This document shows, one piece after another, positions 30,031 to 38,639 of a DNA stretch of 64,000 nt. This DNA is from Nocardioides sp. BP30 (GTDB lineage Bacteria > Actinomycetota > Actinomycetes > Propionibacteriales > Nocardioidaceae): NCBI RefSeq assembly GCF_029873215.1, contig NZ_CP123620.1, positions 3,100,001 to 3,164,000 of the forward strand, written 5' to 3'. Under the pieces are notes generated by a model that ran no database searches, was not told the DNA's origin, and saw only the letters and a program-made list of their open reading frames with translations. Within the stretch, counting starts at the first letter, position 1; each line of letters starts with the position of its first letter. Made by a program: the position numbers and the translations under genes.

Positions 30031-31031
30031 CGCCCGACCGCCGGCTCTTCCGCTCGGACCGCCGCCGGGTCAGACCGGACCGCGGGCTCGCCCAGCTTCA
30101 CCGCTACCACGCCGGCGAGGATGAGCAGGCCGCCGAGCACCTGGACGGCCGCCGGGAGCTCCGCCAGCAGCAGCCAGGCGAACAGCACGCTGGAGACCAC
30201 CTCGAGCAGCGCCACGAAGCTGGCCAGCCGGGCGCCGAGCAGCCGGCCGGCGGCGATCCCGGTGGCGTACGCCACCGCGGCGGTCACCACCCCGAGCACC
30301 AGGATCGCGACCCACCACGGCACGTCTGTGTCCGCCAACCGGACCGTGTGGGTCGCGGCGTGCACGGGCATGAGCCGGGTCGCCCCGAGGAGGCCCAGTG
30401 CGGCCGCGCCGGAGACGAGCCCGAGCCAGGCCAGCGCGATCGGTGGCAGCGCTATCCCACCCTCGGCGTTGAGGACGAAGTAGAACGCCGCGCCCAGCAT
30501 CGCCCCGAGCGCCCACAGCACGCCCGCGATGCTGAGCCCGATGCCGCCGCCCGTCAGGTCGAGCACCAGCACCAGGCCGAGGGCTGCCAGGACGGCTCCG
30601 AGCACGGTGATCGCTGTGGGACGCTGGCCGTGCCGCAGCCAGAGCCACACCACGACGGCCGCCGGCGAGGTGTACTCGACCAGGATCGCCGGACCCACCT
30701 CCATGTGCCGTACGGCGGAGAAGTAGCAGAACTGCGAGGCAGCGACCGCCAGCAGGCCGTAGATCAGGATGGTCGGCGCCTGGCGGCGGACCGCGCGCCA
30801 CGGCGTACCGCTGCGACGCAGGGAGCGCAGCCCGAACGGCGCGAGCACCAGCGCCGCGAGCCCGACGCGGAGGAGCACCACCGATCCGGGCGTCCAACCG
30901 GTGTCGAACAGGCTGCTGGCCACCGAGCCCGACAGACCGAAGCTGACGGCCGAGGCGACGGCGAGCAACAGGCCGGCGCCGAACCTCTCGGCTCGGATCG
31001 CCGTCGCCTTGTCATCGGTGATGGTACTCAT
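30027..31031 (-). CDS. EamA/DMT-family transporter
   Basis: A 334-residue protein with ten predicted membrane helices in two EamA repeats. Substrate unknown. Upstream on the minus strand is a good promoter: TTGACA (31069-31064), 18-base spacer, TAGCGT (31045-31040), then eight bases to the ATG. It is divergent from the CGNR gene, and the two promoters overlap. It ends convergently with the AI-2E permease, the two stop codons sharing bases at CTAG (30027-30030). Confidence 0.87.
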   Translation of the reverse strand: MSTITDDKATAIRAERFGAGLLLAVASAVSFGLSGSVASSLFDTGWTPGSVVLLRVGLAALVLAPFGLRSLRRSGTPWRAVRRQAPTILIYGLLAVAASQFCYFSAVRHMEVGPAILVEYTSPAAVVVWLWLRHGQRPTAITVLGAVLAALGLVLVLDLTGGGIGLSIAGVLWALGAMLGAAFYFVLNAEGGIALPPIALAWLGLVSGAAALGLLGATRLMPVHAATHTVRLADTDVPWWVAILVLGVVTAAVAYATGIAAGRLLGARLASFVALLEVVSSVLFAWLLLAELPAAVQVLGGLLILAGVVAVKLGEPAVRSDPAAVRAEEPAVGR

Positions 31032-31039
31032 TGGTCATG

Positions 31040-31069
31040 ACGCTACGAAGTCGTTGGGTAATCTGTCAA
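31040..31069 (-). promoter_or_regulatory. Consensus-like promoter for the EamA gene
   Basis: TTGACA-18-TAGCGT on the minus strand, ending eight bases before the ATG at 31031. This is the best -35 match noticed in the window. Confidence 0.65.
31059..31064 (+). promoter_or_regulatory. Putative -10 element for the CGNR gene
   Basis: TAATCT followed by six bases and the GTG at 31071; it overlaps the divergent EamA promoter, so the two may exclude each other. Confidence 0.5.
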
Positions 31070-31070
31070 T

Positions 31071-31610
31071 GTGGTTTTCGCCCATGACACCGAGGAGGCG
31101 CTGCTCGCCGCGGTGGCGCTGGTCAACAGCGCCGAGCCTCCGGAGACGCTCACGACCGTCGCCGAGCTCGACGCGTTCTACGACCGCTTCGGCTACACCG
31201 GCCGCCACGACGGCACCCGCACCGAGCTCGACGAGGTCCGCGCGCTGCGACAGCGTCTGCGCACGCTCCTCCTCGCCGAGCGCGACGAAGCGGTCGAGCT
31301 GGTGAACGCGATCCTGGGCGAGGCTCGCGCCGTACCGCAACTGGTCCGCCACGCGCCGCTCGACTGGCACATCCACGCGGTGCCGCCCCAGGCTCCGCTG
31401 GCGGTCCGGGTCGGCGTGGAGACGGCGATGGCGATGATCGACGTGATCCGTGCCGACGAGCACGGCCGCCTCGGCGTCTGCGCCGACGACGAGTGCGCCG
31501 GGGTGGTGCTCGACCTCTCCCGCAACCGGTCCAAGCGGTTCTGCTCGGTGACCTGCGGCAACCGCAACGCCGTGGCCGCCTACCGGGCCCGCCAGGCCGG
31601 CGGCGAGTAG
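31071..31610 (+). CDS. CGNR zinc-finger / ABATE-domain protein
   Basis: A 179-residue protein with an N-terminal ABATE-like helical domain (about 1-125) and a C-terminal CGNR zinc finger: CADDEC, then FCSVTCGNRNAVAAYRAR. Family members are presumed RNA- or DNA-binding stress regulators. GTG 31071 sits six bases after TAATCT, so the mRNA is probably leaderless. The divergent EamA gene is a likely regulatory target. Confidence 0.88.
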   Translation: MVFAHDTEEALLAAVALVNSAEPPETLTTVAELDAFYDRFGYTGRHDGTRTELDEVRALRQRLRTLLLAERDEAVELVNAILGEARAVPQLVRHAPLDWHIHAVPPQAPLAVRVGVETAMAMIDVIRADEHGRLGVCADDECAGVVLDLSRNRSKRFCSVTCGNRNAVAAYRARQAGGE

Positions 31611-31614
31611 CGCG

Positions 31615-32685
31615 TCACTGTCCGATCAGGCGCCCTGGCACGTCGATCAGCGGACTGCCGTGCAGGACCGCGTTGACACCGTCGACAGCCCAGGGCAGCA
31701 CGTCGGCCGAGGTGAGCTCGTGCTGCAGCCCGGTGGGATCGGCGATGCTGGGGCACGACAGGTCCACGACATAGTCGCGGCTGCCGTCCGCTGACGCCAA
31801 CCGGAGCAGAGCCCACTCGCCACCGCTGGCGCCGAAGCAGCTGAACTCCCCGGCGGGGTCCGCGGCTGCCACCGCGTCGACCAGCTGCTTGGCGGGCCCG
31901 GCACCGAGCTGGTCCTGGTAGAGCAGCCGGTAGCCCGACGTCGGCGCGGGCGCGTAGGCGCACACGGTCATCGCCACGGGAGCCGATCCTGCGGCGGTCT
32001 GCCCGCCGGCATGGGGCGGCGAGGCCAACCGAGCGGCGCAGGAGCCGCCGGTCATCAGGTGCGCCGAGGCGAGGATCGTGCGTCGCTGCCGGGCGTCGCT
32101 GCTCCCCACGGTGACGGTGGTGTCGCCGAACCGGCGGGTCTCCGCCACGAAGCCATGGCCGAGGTCGCTGGAGCCCGGCTCGACGTCTGCCCCGAGCCAG
32201 ACGAACGGCATCGCCGAGCTCCTCCCCCGCGTGGCGCTCTGCGGACACCGTGGCGTCTGCGCCACCGGGCGGCCGACATACCCCTGCAGGACACCGTCGC
32301 TGCGCTCGGTGCCGCTCAACCGGTGGCCGTCGGCGCCGACCGCCGGGCCGACGCCGCAGGATCCGGGGGCGCCGCCCCATCCCCAGCCGACCGGAACATA
32401 GACCCCGACGTCCTCCCAGACCTCGAGGCGGTAGCCGTCGGGAGGCAGCCCGGTGCGCCCGGTCGGCGTGCTCACACTGGGAGCAGCGTTCGAGCCACCG
32501 CCGTGCAGCGTCACGCCGAGGCCACCCGCCACGACCAGTACGACCGCTGCGGCGCCGACCGCCGCCAGCCGCCGGATCCGTCGCCGGCGTCCCGCACGCG
32601 CCCGTCGCGCCAGCGGCACGGCCGTGCCCACCTCGTCGGCGAGGCGACCCAGACCCTCGCGGATCAGCTCCTCCACGTCACGCAT
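31615..32685 (-). CDS. Putative membrane-anchored partner of the adjacent sigma factor
   Basis: A 356-residue protein: cytoplasmic N terminus (about 1-35, MRDVEELIREGLGRLADEV), basic stretch, one membrane helix (about 44-62) and a large extracytoplasmic domain with several cysteines. ATG 32685 overlaps the end of the sigma-factor gene by eight bases. The topology and position fit an anti-sigma factor, but no ZAS zinc motif is seen, so this is inference. The outer domain could sense an envelope signal. Confidence 0.72.
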   Translation of the reverse strand: MRDVEELIREGLGRLADEVGTAVPLARRARAGRRRRIRRLAAVGAAAVVLVVAGGLGVTLHGGGSNAAPSVSTPTGRTGLPPDGYRLEVWEDVGVYVPVGWGWGGAPGSCGVGPAVGADGHRLSGTERSDGVLQGYVGRPVAQTPRCPQSATRGRSSAMPFVWLGADVEPGSSDLGHGFVAETRRFGDTTVTVGSSDARQRRTILASAHLMTGGSCAARLASPPHAGGQTAAGSAPVAMTVCAYAPAPTSGYRLLYQDQLGAGPAKQLVDAVAAADPAGEFSCFGASGGEWALLRLASADGSRDYVVDLSCPSIADPTGLQHELTSADVLPWAVDGVNAVLHGSPLIDVPGRLIGQ

Positions 32686-33205
32686 CGTCGTCCTCCCCTG
32701 CCAGCTCATGCCTGAGCGCCTGCAGCGCCCGGTGGACGTGCGAGCGCGCCGTGGCCTCGGCACAGCCGAGCAGCGCCGCGATCTCGCGGTAGTCCAGGTC
32801 CTGGTAGTAGCGCAGCACCACCGCCGCGCGCTGGGTGGCGGGCAGCGCGGCGCACAGGCGGCGTACGACGTCCGCGCTGGCCACCGTCTCGGCGAGATCG
32901 GCCTGACCGCCGACCGTCTCCCGCACCACGGCGACCGGTGAGACCCGTCGCCGCCAGCGCCGCCACAGCGAGATGTGCTCGTTGACGATCATCCGGCGCA
33001 CGTAGGTCTCCGGGTCCTCGGTCCGGGCGACACGCTGCCACCGCGCCAGCGCCCGCTCCAGCGCGCTCTGCACCGCGTCCTCGGCCTCGCTCTGGCTGCC
33101 CGTCAGCAGATAGGCGAACCGCAGCAGCGCCGTGGACCGGGCCGCGACCCACTCGTCGAACGGTGGCACGACCGGCGCGAGGCGCTCACTCACCCCTACA
33201 TCCAT
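32678..33205 (-). CDS. SigE70-family RNA polymerase sigma factor (ECF-like)
   Basis: A 175-residue sigma factor. Region 2 includes LLRFAYLLTGSQSEAEDAVQ (about 27-46) and region 4 includes LPATQRAAVVLRYYQDLDYR with the helix-turn-helix IAALLGCAEATARSHVHRAL. Typical of the SigE70 group common in actinobacteria and usually encoded with a membrane partner, as here. Its regulon is unknown; no clear autoregulatory promoter was found. Confidence 0.92.
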   Translation of the reverse strand: MDVGVSERLAPVVPPFDEWVAARSTALLRFAYLLTGSQSEAEDAVQSALERALARWQRVARTEDPETYVRRMIVNEHISLWRRWRRRVSPVAVVRETVGGQADLAETVASADVVRRLCAALPATQRAAVVLRYYQDLDYREIAALLGCAEATARSHVHRALQALRHELAGEDDDA

Positions 33206-33268
33206 GCACGACTCACGCGGCGGCGCGAGGTTTCGTTGCAGTCGGGCTCGGCCGCTGCCGGCACCGGC

Positions 33269-34066
33269 TCAGGAATCGAGGAAGCGGCGCAGCACCTCGG
33301 TGAAGATCTCGGGCTTCTCCGAGTGCACCCAGTGGCCGGCACCCTTGATGGTGAGGAGTCGCTTGCGCGGGAAGAGGCGGGTCATCGCCGCGTCGTACTC
33401 GGGCTTGACGTAGCCCGACTCGGCGCCGGCGATCCAGAGCACCGGGCCCGCGTACGGCGCCAGCGCGTCCGCCACCTCCTCCGGCCATCCCGAGAGCTGT
33501 TCGATGTCGCGGCCCAGCACCGCGAGGTTCGGCTGCCAGCGCCACGAGTCGCCGTCGCGACGCAGGTTCTGCAGCAGGAACGACCGCACCGAGGGCGTCG
33601 GCACGGCCGCCGTCAGTGCCGCCTCGGCGTCCTCACGATCCTTGATCGCCGCGAGGTCCAGCCCCTGCAGGGCGCGGATGTAGCCGGTGAACTCCCGCGC
33701 CGTGCCGTAGCCGACCGGTGACATGTCGACGACCACGAGGCGCTCGACCAGCTCGGGGTGGCGCAACGCCGCCAGCATCGCGACCTTGCCGCCCATCGAG
33801 TGCCCGACCAGCGCGACCGGACCCTGGGCCGCCAGCGGCGTGAGCACCTCCGCGGCGACGGCATCGGCCATCTGGACGTAGTCCACCCGGTCGGTCCAGG
33901 CCGATCGTCCGTGGTTGGGCAGGTCGACGAGCATCACCCGGCGGTCGCCGGCGAGAGCCTTGCCGATGGTGTTCCAGTTGCGACCCTGGCCGAAGAGGCC
34001 ATGGAGGAAGACGACCGCCCCCGCACCCTCGCCGTACTGGAGGGTGTGCAGCGTCCCCGCGCTCAC
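33269..34066 (-). CDS. Alpha/beta hydrolase
   Basis: A 265-residue protein with HGLFGQGRNWNTI (oxyanion region), nucleophile elbow GHSMGGKVAML (Ser about 95), an acidic residue after LWIAGAESGYV and the catalytic His in GAGHWVHSEKPE. It resembles the YbfF-type esterase group. GTG 34066 overlaps the TGA of the preceding gene (GTGA), so the two are coupled. Substrate unknown. Confidence 0.9.
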   Translation of the reverse strand: MSAGTLHTLQYGEGAGAVVFLHGLFGQGRNWNTIGKALAGDRRVMLVDLPNHGRSAWTDRVDYVQMADAVAAEVLTPLAAQGPVALVGHSMGGKVAMLAALRHPELVERLVVVDMSPVGYGTAREFTGYIRALQGLDLAAIKDREDAEAALTAAVPTPSVRSFLLQNLRRDGDSWRWQPNLAVLGRDIEQLSGWPEEVADALAPYAGPVLWIAGAESGYVKPEYDAAMTRLFPRKRLLTIKGAGHWVHSEKPEIFTEVLRRFLDS

Positions 34067-34857
34067 AGGTCGAAGCCGTCGAAGAGATCCCCGATGCCGT
34101 CCCCGATGCCCCCGAAGACGTCGCCGATCCCGTCGCCGATGCCTCCCGCGACGTCGCCGATGCCCTCGCCCAGACCGGCCGCGAGCGCGCCCATGCCCTC
34201 GCCGAGGCCCTCGAACATGAAGCCCATGAACATCCAGTCCAGCATGCCGAAGCCGCCGAAGTAACCCTGCGCGTAGGGCTGGTAGGCGCGGCCGCCCTCC
34301 CAGTAGGGCACCCGACGCGAGCCGACGAGCACCTGGCGGCTGTCGGGCTCGGCACCCGCCTTGACCCGCTCGGCGTCCAGGGCGCACGCCGGCACCTGCC
34401 GTACGGCGCCTCCCCCGGGCGCCCACGGCACGTCCTCGACCGAGAGACCGTGCCGAGGGTCGAAGAAGCACGGCGGACGGCGGGTGGGCAACGGCTGACC
34501 CGCGATCCGCGCGCGCACGCAGGCGATCGCGTAGCGGCCGTCCTCGACGATCGTGGTGACGTGGCCGATGTCCTCCGGGCGGGTCAGGGCCTCGCCGGCC
34601 TGACCGGCTGCCGCGTAGGCGTCGAGCGCGCGCTGATAGTCGGCGCGGGCGCCCTCGTCCAGCTGGATCGCCGCGGTGTCCAGATCCAGGTCTCGCAGCT
34701 GCTCGCCGAGCGCCGTGACGTCCTCGAGCGCCAGTCGCTTCACCGGCGCCAGCTCGCGGGCGGCGCGCTCCAGACCCGCCTGTCGGCTGCGCCGGCGTGC
34801 GACCACGACAACGGCCAGGACCGCGAGGACGACGACCAGCAGGACCACTCCACCCAT
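34063..34857 (-). CDS. Membrane-anchored protein with glycine-rich C-terminal repeats
   Basis: A 264-residue protein. One N-terminal helix (about 2-20) is followed by a basic anchor, a helical region (about 25-100), and a domain with PPCFFDPRHGLSVEDVPWAP that looks like a surface or structural fold. Residues about 218-264 contain repeated GEGIGDVAGG/GDGIGDVFGG units of about 11 residues. No family recognised. Coupled to the downstream hydrolase gene by a GTGA overlap. Confidence 0.78.
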   Translation of the reverse strand: MGGVVLLVVVLAVLAVVVVARRRSRQAGLERAARELAPVKRLALEDVTALGEQLRDLDLDTAAIQLDEGARADYQRALDAYAAAGQAGEALTRPEDIGHVTTIVEDGRYAIACVRARIAGQPLPTRRPPCFFDPRHGLSVEDVPWAPGGGAVRQVPACALDAERVKAGAEPDSRQVLVGSRRVPYWEGGRAYQPYAQGYFGGFGMLDWMFMGFMFEGLGEGMGALAAGLGEGIGDVAGGIGDGIGDVFGGIGDGIGDLFDGFDL

Positions 34858-34866
34858 GGGACAACC

Positions 34867-35835
34867 TTAGTGTGAGGTCGACGGGCCGGCCGCCTCCGCC
34901 AGCCGTCGTCCCAGCTCGGCGGCGAGCTCGCGGACGGCGGCGGGCCCGAGCACCTCGAAGCGGTGGCCGAGCCGCGCGGCGTGCAGCAGCACCCAGGCGG
35001 GATCGCGCGCGCCCGCCTCCAAGAGGCAGCGTCCCGGACCGCGGGACTCGATGACCGCCACCGTCGCCGGCACCTGGCGGCGCACCGTCTCGGCGTCGGC
35101 GTGCAGGAGGAGCCGCACGGGCTCCGGGTAGGCGGCCACGCTGATCGCGCGCTGGACCAGCTCGACGGCCGGCGGGTGCGCGCGCGGGGAGAAGCGCAGG
35201 GTGGTGATGCGTGGATCGCGGAGCCGGTCGAGCCGGAAGGTGCGCCAGTCCTCGCGGTCGAGATCGAAGGCGACCAGATACCACCGGCTGCCGGTCGCGA
35301 CCAGCTGGTAGGGCTCGGTCCGGCGTCGGGTGGCAGCACCGGCCAGGTCGACGTACCCGAACTCGATCCGCACGGTGTCGCGGCATGCTCGCGCGAGGAG
35401 CAGCAGAGCCTCGGCATCGACCTCGAACCGGTGACCGTCCAGCGTGGCGATCGCCCCCTGCAACGCCCGCACGCCGGCGCGCAGCCTCCGCGGCAGGACC
35501 TGGTCGAGCTTGGTGAGCGCGCGCACGGCGGCCTCGCTCGCGCCGGTGACGGTTCCACCGGCAGCGAGCCGCAGCGAGACGGCGGTGGCGATCGCCTCCT
35601 CATCGTCGAGCAGCAGCGGTGGCAGCGCCCGGCCGGCTCCTAGCTGGTAGCCGCCGCCGACGCCCTGGGTGGCGTTGACCGGATAGCCGAGCGCCCGCAG
35701 CCTGTCCACGTCGCGCCGGATGCTGCGCGTGGTCACGCCGAGCCGGGTGGCGAGCTCCGGGCCGGTCCAGACGGGACGCTGCTGCAACAGGCCCAGCAGC
35801 CGCAGCACGCGCTCAGTGGTCCCGGCCTCGCTCAT
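34867..35835 (-). CDS. WYL-domain transcriptional regulator (YafY type)
   Basis: A 322-residue regulator: N-terminal HTH_11 (LATRLGVTTRSIRRDVDRLR, about 29-48), WYL domain (about 140-215, with the segment SRWYLVAFDLDREDWRTFRL) and a C-terminal WCX extension. WYL proteins sense ligands, often nucleic acids or small molecules. The frame extends to 35928, but ATG 35835 matches relatives. Divergent from the DinB gene 91 bases away, a frequent pairing in actinobacteria, which suggests that gene is the target. Confidence 0.9.
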   Translation of the reverse strand: MSEAGTTERVLRLLGLLQQRPVWTGPELATRLGVTTRSIRRDVDRLRALGYPVNATQGVGGGYQLGAGRALPPLLLDDEEAIATAVSLRLAAGGTVTGASEAAVRALTKLDQVLPRRLRAGVRALQGAIATLDGHRFEVDAEALLLLARACRDTVRIEFGYVDLAGAATRRRTEPYQLVATGSRWYLVAFDLDREDWRTFRLDRLRDPRITTLRFSPRAHPPAVELVQRAISVAAYPEPVRLLLHADAETVRRQVPATVAVIESRGPGRCLLEAGARDPAWVLLHAARLGHRFEVLGPAAVRELAAELGRRLAEAAGPSTSH

Positions 35836-35926
35836 GGCACCACTCTGCCATCGATAGCGGACCGATCCTGTCCTCTTGGCCGGCCAGACTCGTCGCCACC
35901 ACCCGCATCCATCGAGAGGCACGACC

Positions 35927-36514
35927 ATGTCCGCACACGCCCCCGCCGCCCCCGACGAGCGCTCGGCCCTGCGGGGCTTCCTGCACCAGCAGCAGGAGGC
36001 CTACCGCAACGCCGCCTACGGCCTGACCGACCTGCAGGCCGGCACGCGCCCGACCGCCAGCACGCTCAGCATCGGCACCCTGATCAAGCACACCACCTTC
36101 GTCTCCCGCGGCTGGCTCGCCTCCGCACTCGCTGCACCCGGTCCCCGGCCGGAGTCCGCGGACGCCGCCGAGGCCTGGGCGGACGCCTGGCGCTGGGAGG
36201 AGTCCGACTCGCTGGCAACCGTCCTCGGGGCGTACGACGAGGTCTGCGCCCAGGTGCTCGACGCGATCACCACCGTCGACCTCGACACCCCCGTACCGGT
36301 CCCCGACGCCCCCTGGTTCCCCAAGGACGTCGAGGCGTGGTCCGTGCGGTGGGTGTGGTTCCACCTCCTCGAGGAGCTGGCCCGGCACGCCGGTCATGCC
36401 GACATCATTCGTGAGGCGATCGACGGAGCCGCCTCGATCGAGCTGCTGGCCGGCCGGGAGGGCTGGCCGGAGATGCCGTACGTCAAGCCGTGGAGGCCGG
36501 CCGCGACCGTCTGA
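35927..36514 (+). CDS. DinB/DUF664-family protein
   Basis: A 195-residue four-helix-bundle protein of the DinB superfamily, with metal-binding-type histidines (IKHTTFVSRGW near 43 and LEELARHAGHADIIRE near 150). Members of this group act as thiol-dependent enzymes or have unknown roles. ATG 35927 follows GAGAGG. The divergent WYL regulator probably controls it. Confidence 0.88.
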   Translation: MSAHAPAAPDERSALRGFLHQQQEAYRNAAYGLTDLQAGTRPTASTLSIGTLIKHTTFVSRGWLASALAAPGPRPESADAAEAWADAWRWEESDSLATVLGAYDEVCAQVLDAITTVDLDTPVPVPDAPWFPKDVEAWSVRWVWFHLLEELARHAGHADIIREAIDGAASIELLAGREGWPEMPYVKPWRPAATV

Positions 36515-36524
36515 GGAGGCCCGT

Positions 36525-36563
36525 CGACCAGGTGCCGGCCCTCAGCCGGTCGGCACCTGGTCG
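36525..36563. terminator. Terminator hairpin between convergent genes
   Basis: A perfect 12-bp stem CGACCAGGTGCC / GGCACCTGGTCG with an inner GGC-CCTCA-GCC turn. The right arm lies inside the last codons of the TMEM175-family gene. Confidence 0.65.
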
Positions 36564-37138
36564 TGGCGCTGAAGCCAGCGCTCGACGCGGCGGTCCGGGA
36601 TGAGCCACAGCAGCGCCACCGCGACGTAGGGGACCACCCCGACCCAGGGCACGACGAAGGTCAGCGCGATGCCGACCGCGTAGAGCGCGATCGAGGTCTT
36701 CCCCTTCCAGTCGCTGCCGAAGACCTCGCCGATGTGCGCCCCCGACGGAAGCCTGCGGATGGCCAGGACCAGCAGCGAATAGGCGATCGCGGCACCGATG
36801 AGGTTGACGCCGTACGCGATGGTCGGCACCCGCGCAAGGTCCTGTGCGTCCATCCAGCTGGTGGTGAAGGGATACAGCGAGAGCCAGAACAGCAGGTGCA
36901 GGTTGGCCCAGAGCACCAGCCCGTCGACCCGGGAGACCACCTGGAACAGGTGGTGGTGGTTGTTCCAGTAGATCCCGACGTAGACGAAGCTCAGCAGGTA
37001 GGTCAGCAGACTCTGACCGGCGCCCTTCCACAGGTCGTGGAGCGTGGGCCCGTCAGGGGCGTGCAGCTCCAACACCATGATCGTGATGATGATCGCGAGG
37101 ACGCCGTCGCTGAACGCCTCCAGCCTGCTGCTCTGCAT
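36542..37138 (-). CDS. TMEM175-family (DUF1211) potassium-channel-like protein
   Basis: A 198-residue membrane protein with six predicted helices. The N-terminal RLEAFSDGVLAIIITIMVLE holds the FSDG signature of bacterial TMEM175 channels, which are tetrameric K+-selective channels. The ATG lies within the 3' end of the upstream MFS gene (86-base same-strand overlap). A CAGAAT hexamer seven bases before the ATG could give it a separate leaderless transcript. Confidence 0.9.
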   Translation of the reverse strand: MQSSRLEAFSDGVLAIIITIMVLELHAPDGPTLHDLWKGAGQSLLTYLLSFVYVGIYWNNHHHLFQVVSRVDGLVLWANLHLLFWLSLYPFTTSWMDAQDLARVPTIAYGVNLIGAAIAYSLLVLAIRRLPSGAHIGEVFGSDWKGKTSIALYAVGIALTFVVPWVGVVPYVAVALLWLIPDRRVERWLQRHDQVPTG

Positions 37139-38612
37139 GGGCCTGATTCTGCCCGCTCGGGGAGTCTTGCGGATCGTCGTCCGCTGTCAGCGGCTGGGCG
37201 ATGCTCTCCAGCGACCGACCCTCCGCCCTCACCCCGAGGAACGCCTCGACCACACCGCCGACCACCATCAGCGCGGCGCCGACGAAGTAGCCGATCGCGA
37301 TGGCGCTGACGTCCTTGTCCGCCGAGGCCCGGTCGATCAGCCAGCCGAAGAACAGCGGCCCGCTGATACCGCCGGCGGCGGTGCCGATGGCGTAGAAGAA
37401 CGCGATGCACAGCGCCCGGGTCTCCATCGGGAAGACCTCGCTGGCGGTGAGGTAGGCCGAGCTGGCACCGGCGGAGGCGATGAAGAAGACGATCGCGCCC
37501 ATCAGCGTGAGCGTGGTGGCATTGAGGCCGCCGAGCATCGCACCGGTCACGGCCAGCAGGACGCCGGAGACGACATAGGTCGCGGTGATCATCCTGACCC
37601 TCCCGACCCGGTCGAACAGCGGGCTCAGGGCGAGCGCACCGACGAAGTTGCTCGCCGCGAAGACGGCCAGGTACCAGCCGGTCTGCTTCACGTCGAAGAA
37701 CGTGGAGAGGGTGTCGCCGTAGGTGAAGAAGAAGGCGTTGTAGAGGAACGCCTGCCCGACGAAGAGCGCGAAGCACAGCACGGTACGGCGCGGGTAGCGG
37801 GTGATCACCGTACGGGCGATGAGGCCGAAGCCGATCGAGCGCCGCTGCCGGATCGTGATGGTCTCGTCCACCTCGCGCAGCTGCTCGCCGCTCTCCTGCG
37901 CGACGGTGTGTTCGACCTCGCGGACGATCTGCTCGGCCTCCTCCTCGCGACCGTGGATGAACAGCCACCGGGGCGACTCGGGCACGTTGCGGCGCACCAG
38001 CAGGATGGCCAGCGCCAGGATCGCACCGAGCCCGAAGGCCAGCCGCCAACCGATCCGGGCGTCGATCACGCTCGGGTCGAGCAGCGGGATGGTCAGCAGC
38101 GCACCGCCGGCGGCGCCGATCCAGTACGAACCGTTGATGGCCACGTCCACCCGGCCGCGGTAGGTCGCCGGGATGAGCTCGTCGATCGCCGAGTTGATCG
38201 CGGCGTACTCACCGCCGATGCCGGTTCCGGTGAGGAAGCGCGCCGCGAAGTACCACCACGGGGTCGGCGAGAACGCGGTGAGGACCGTCGCGCAGGTGTA
38301 GACGCCCAGCGTGACCAGGAAGAGCCGCTTGCGGCCCAGCCGGTCGGTGAGCTGGCCGAAGAAGAGCGCTCCCACGCAGGACCCGGCGACGTAGACGGCA
38401 CCGGCGAAGCCGATGTCCCACCCGCTCATGCCCAGGCCGGTCTTCGCCGACTTCAGCGCGTCCGACATCGACCCGACGATCGTGACCTCGAGCCCGTCGA
38501 GGATCCACACCGTGCCGAGGCCGATCACGACCAGCCAGTGCCACCGCGCCCACGGGAGGCGGTCGAGTCGGGCGGGGATGTCGGTGGTGATGCGACCTGT
38601 CTCGACGCTCAT
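37053..38612 (-). CDS. MFS transporter, sugar-porter type
   Basis: A 519-residue major-facilitator protein with twelve predicted helices and the sugar-porter marks DRLGRKRLFLVTLG, PESPRWLFIHGREEEA and FDRVGRVRM. Substrate unknown; sugars, aromatic acids or other organic acids are possible. The last 30 residues (Gln/His/Arg-rich) are read from the start region of the TMEM175-family gene in another frame and are probably not conserved. Confidence 0.9.
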   Translation of the reverse strand: MSVETGRITTDIPARLDRLPWARWHWLVVIGLGTVWILDGLEVTIVGSMSDALKSAKTGLGMSGWDIGFAGAVYVAGSCVGALFFGQLTDRLGRKRLFLVTLGVYTCATVLTAFSPTPWWYFAARFLTGTGIGGEYAAINSAIDELIPATYRGRVDVAINGSYWIGAAGGALLTIPLLDPSVIDARIGWRLAFGLGAILALAILLVRRNVPESPRWLFIHGREEEAEQIVREVEHTVAQESGEQLREVDETITIRQRRSIGFGLIARTVITRYPRRTVLCFALFVGQAFLYNAFFFTYGDTLSTFFDVKQTGWYLAVFAASNFVGALALSPLFDRVGRVRMITATYVVSGVLLAVTGAMLGGLNATTLTLMGAIVFFIASAGASSAYLTASEVFPMETRALCIAFFYAIGTAAGGISGPLFFGWLIDRASADKDVSAIAIGYFVGAALMVVGGVVEAFLGVRAEGRSLESIAQPLTADDDPQDSPSGQNQAHAEQQAGGVQRRRPRDHHHDHGVGAARP

Positions 38613-38639
38613 GCGCCCGCAGGTACCCCTGCCGCGGCG

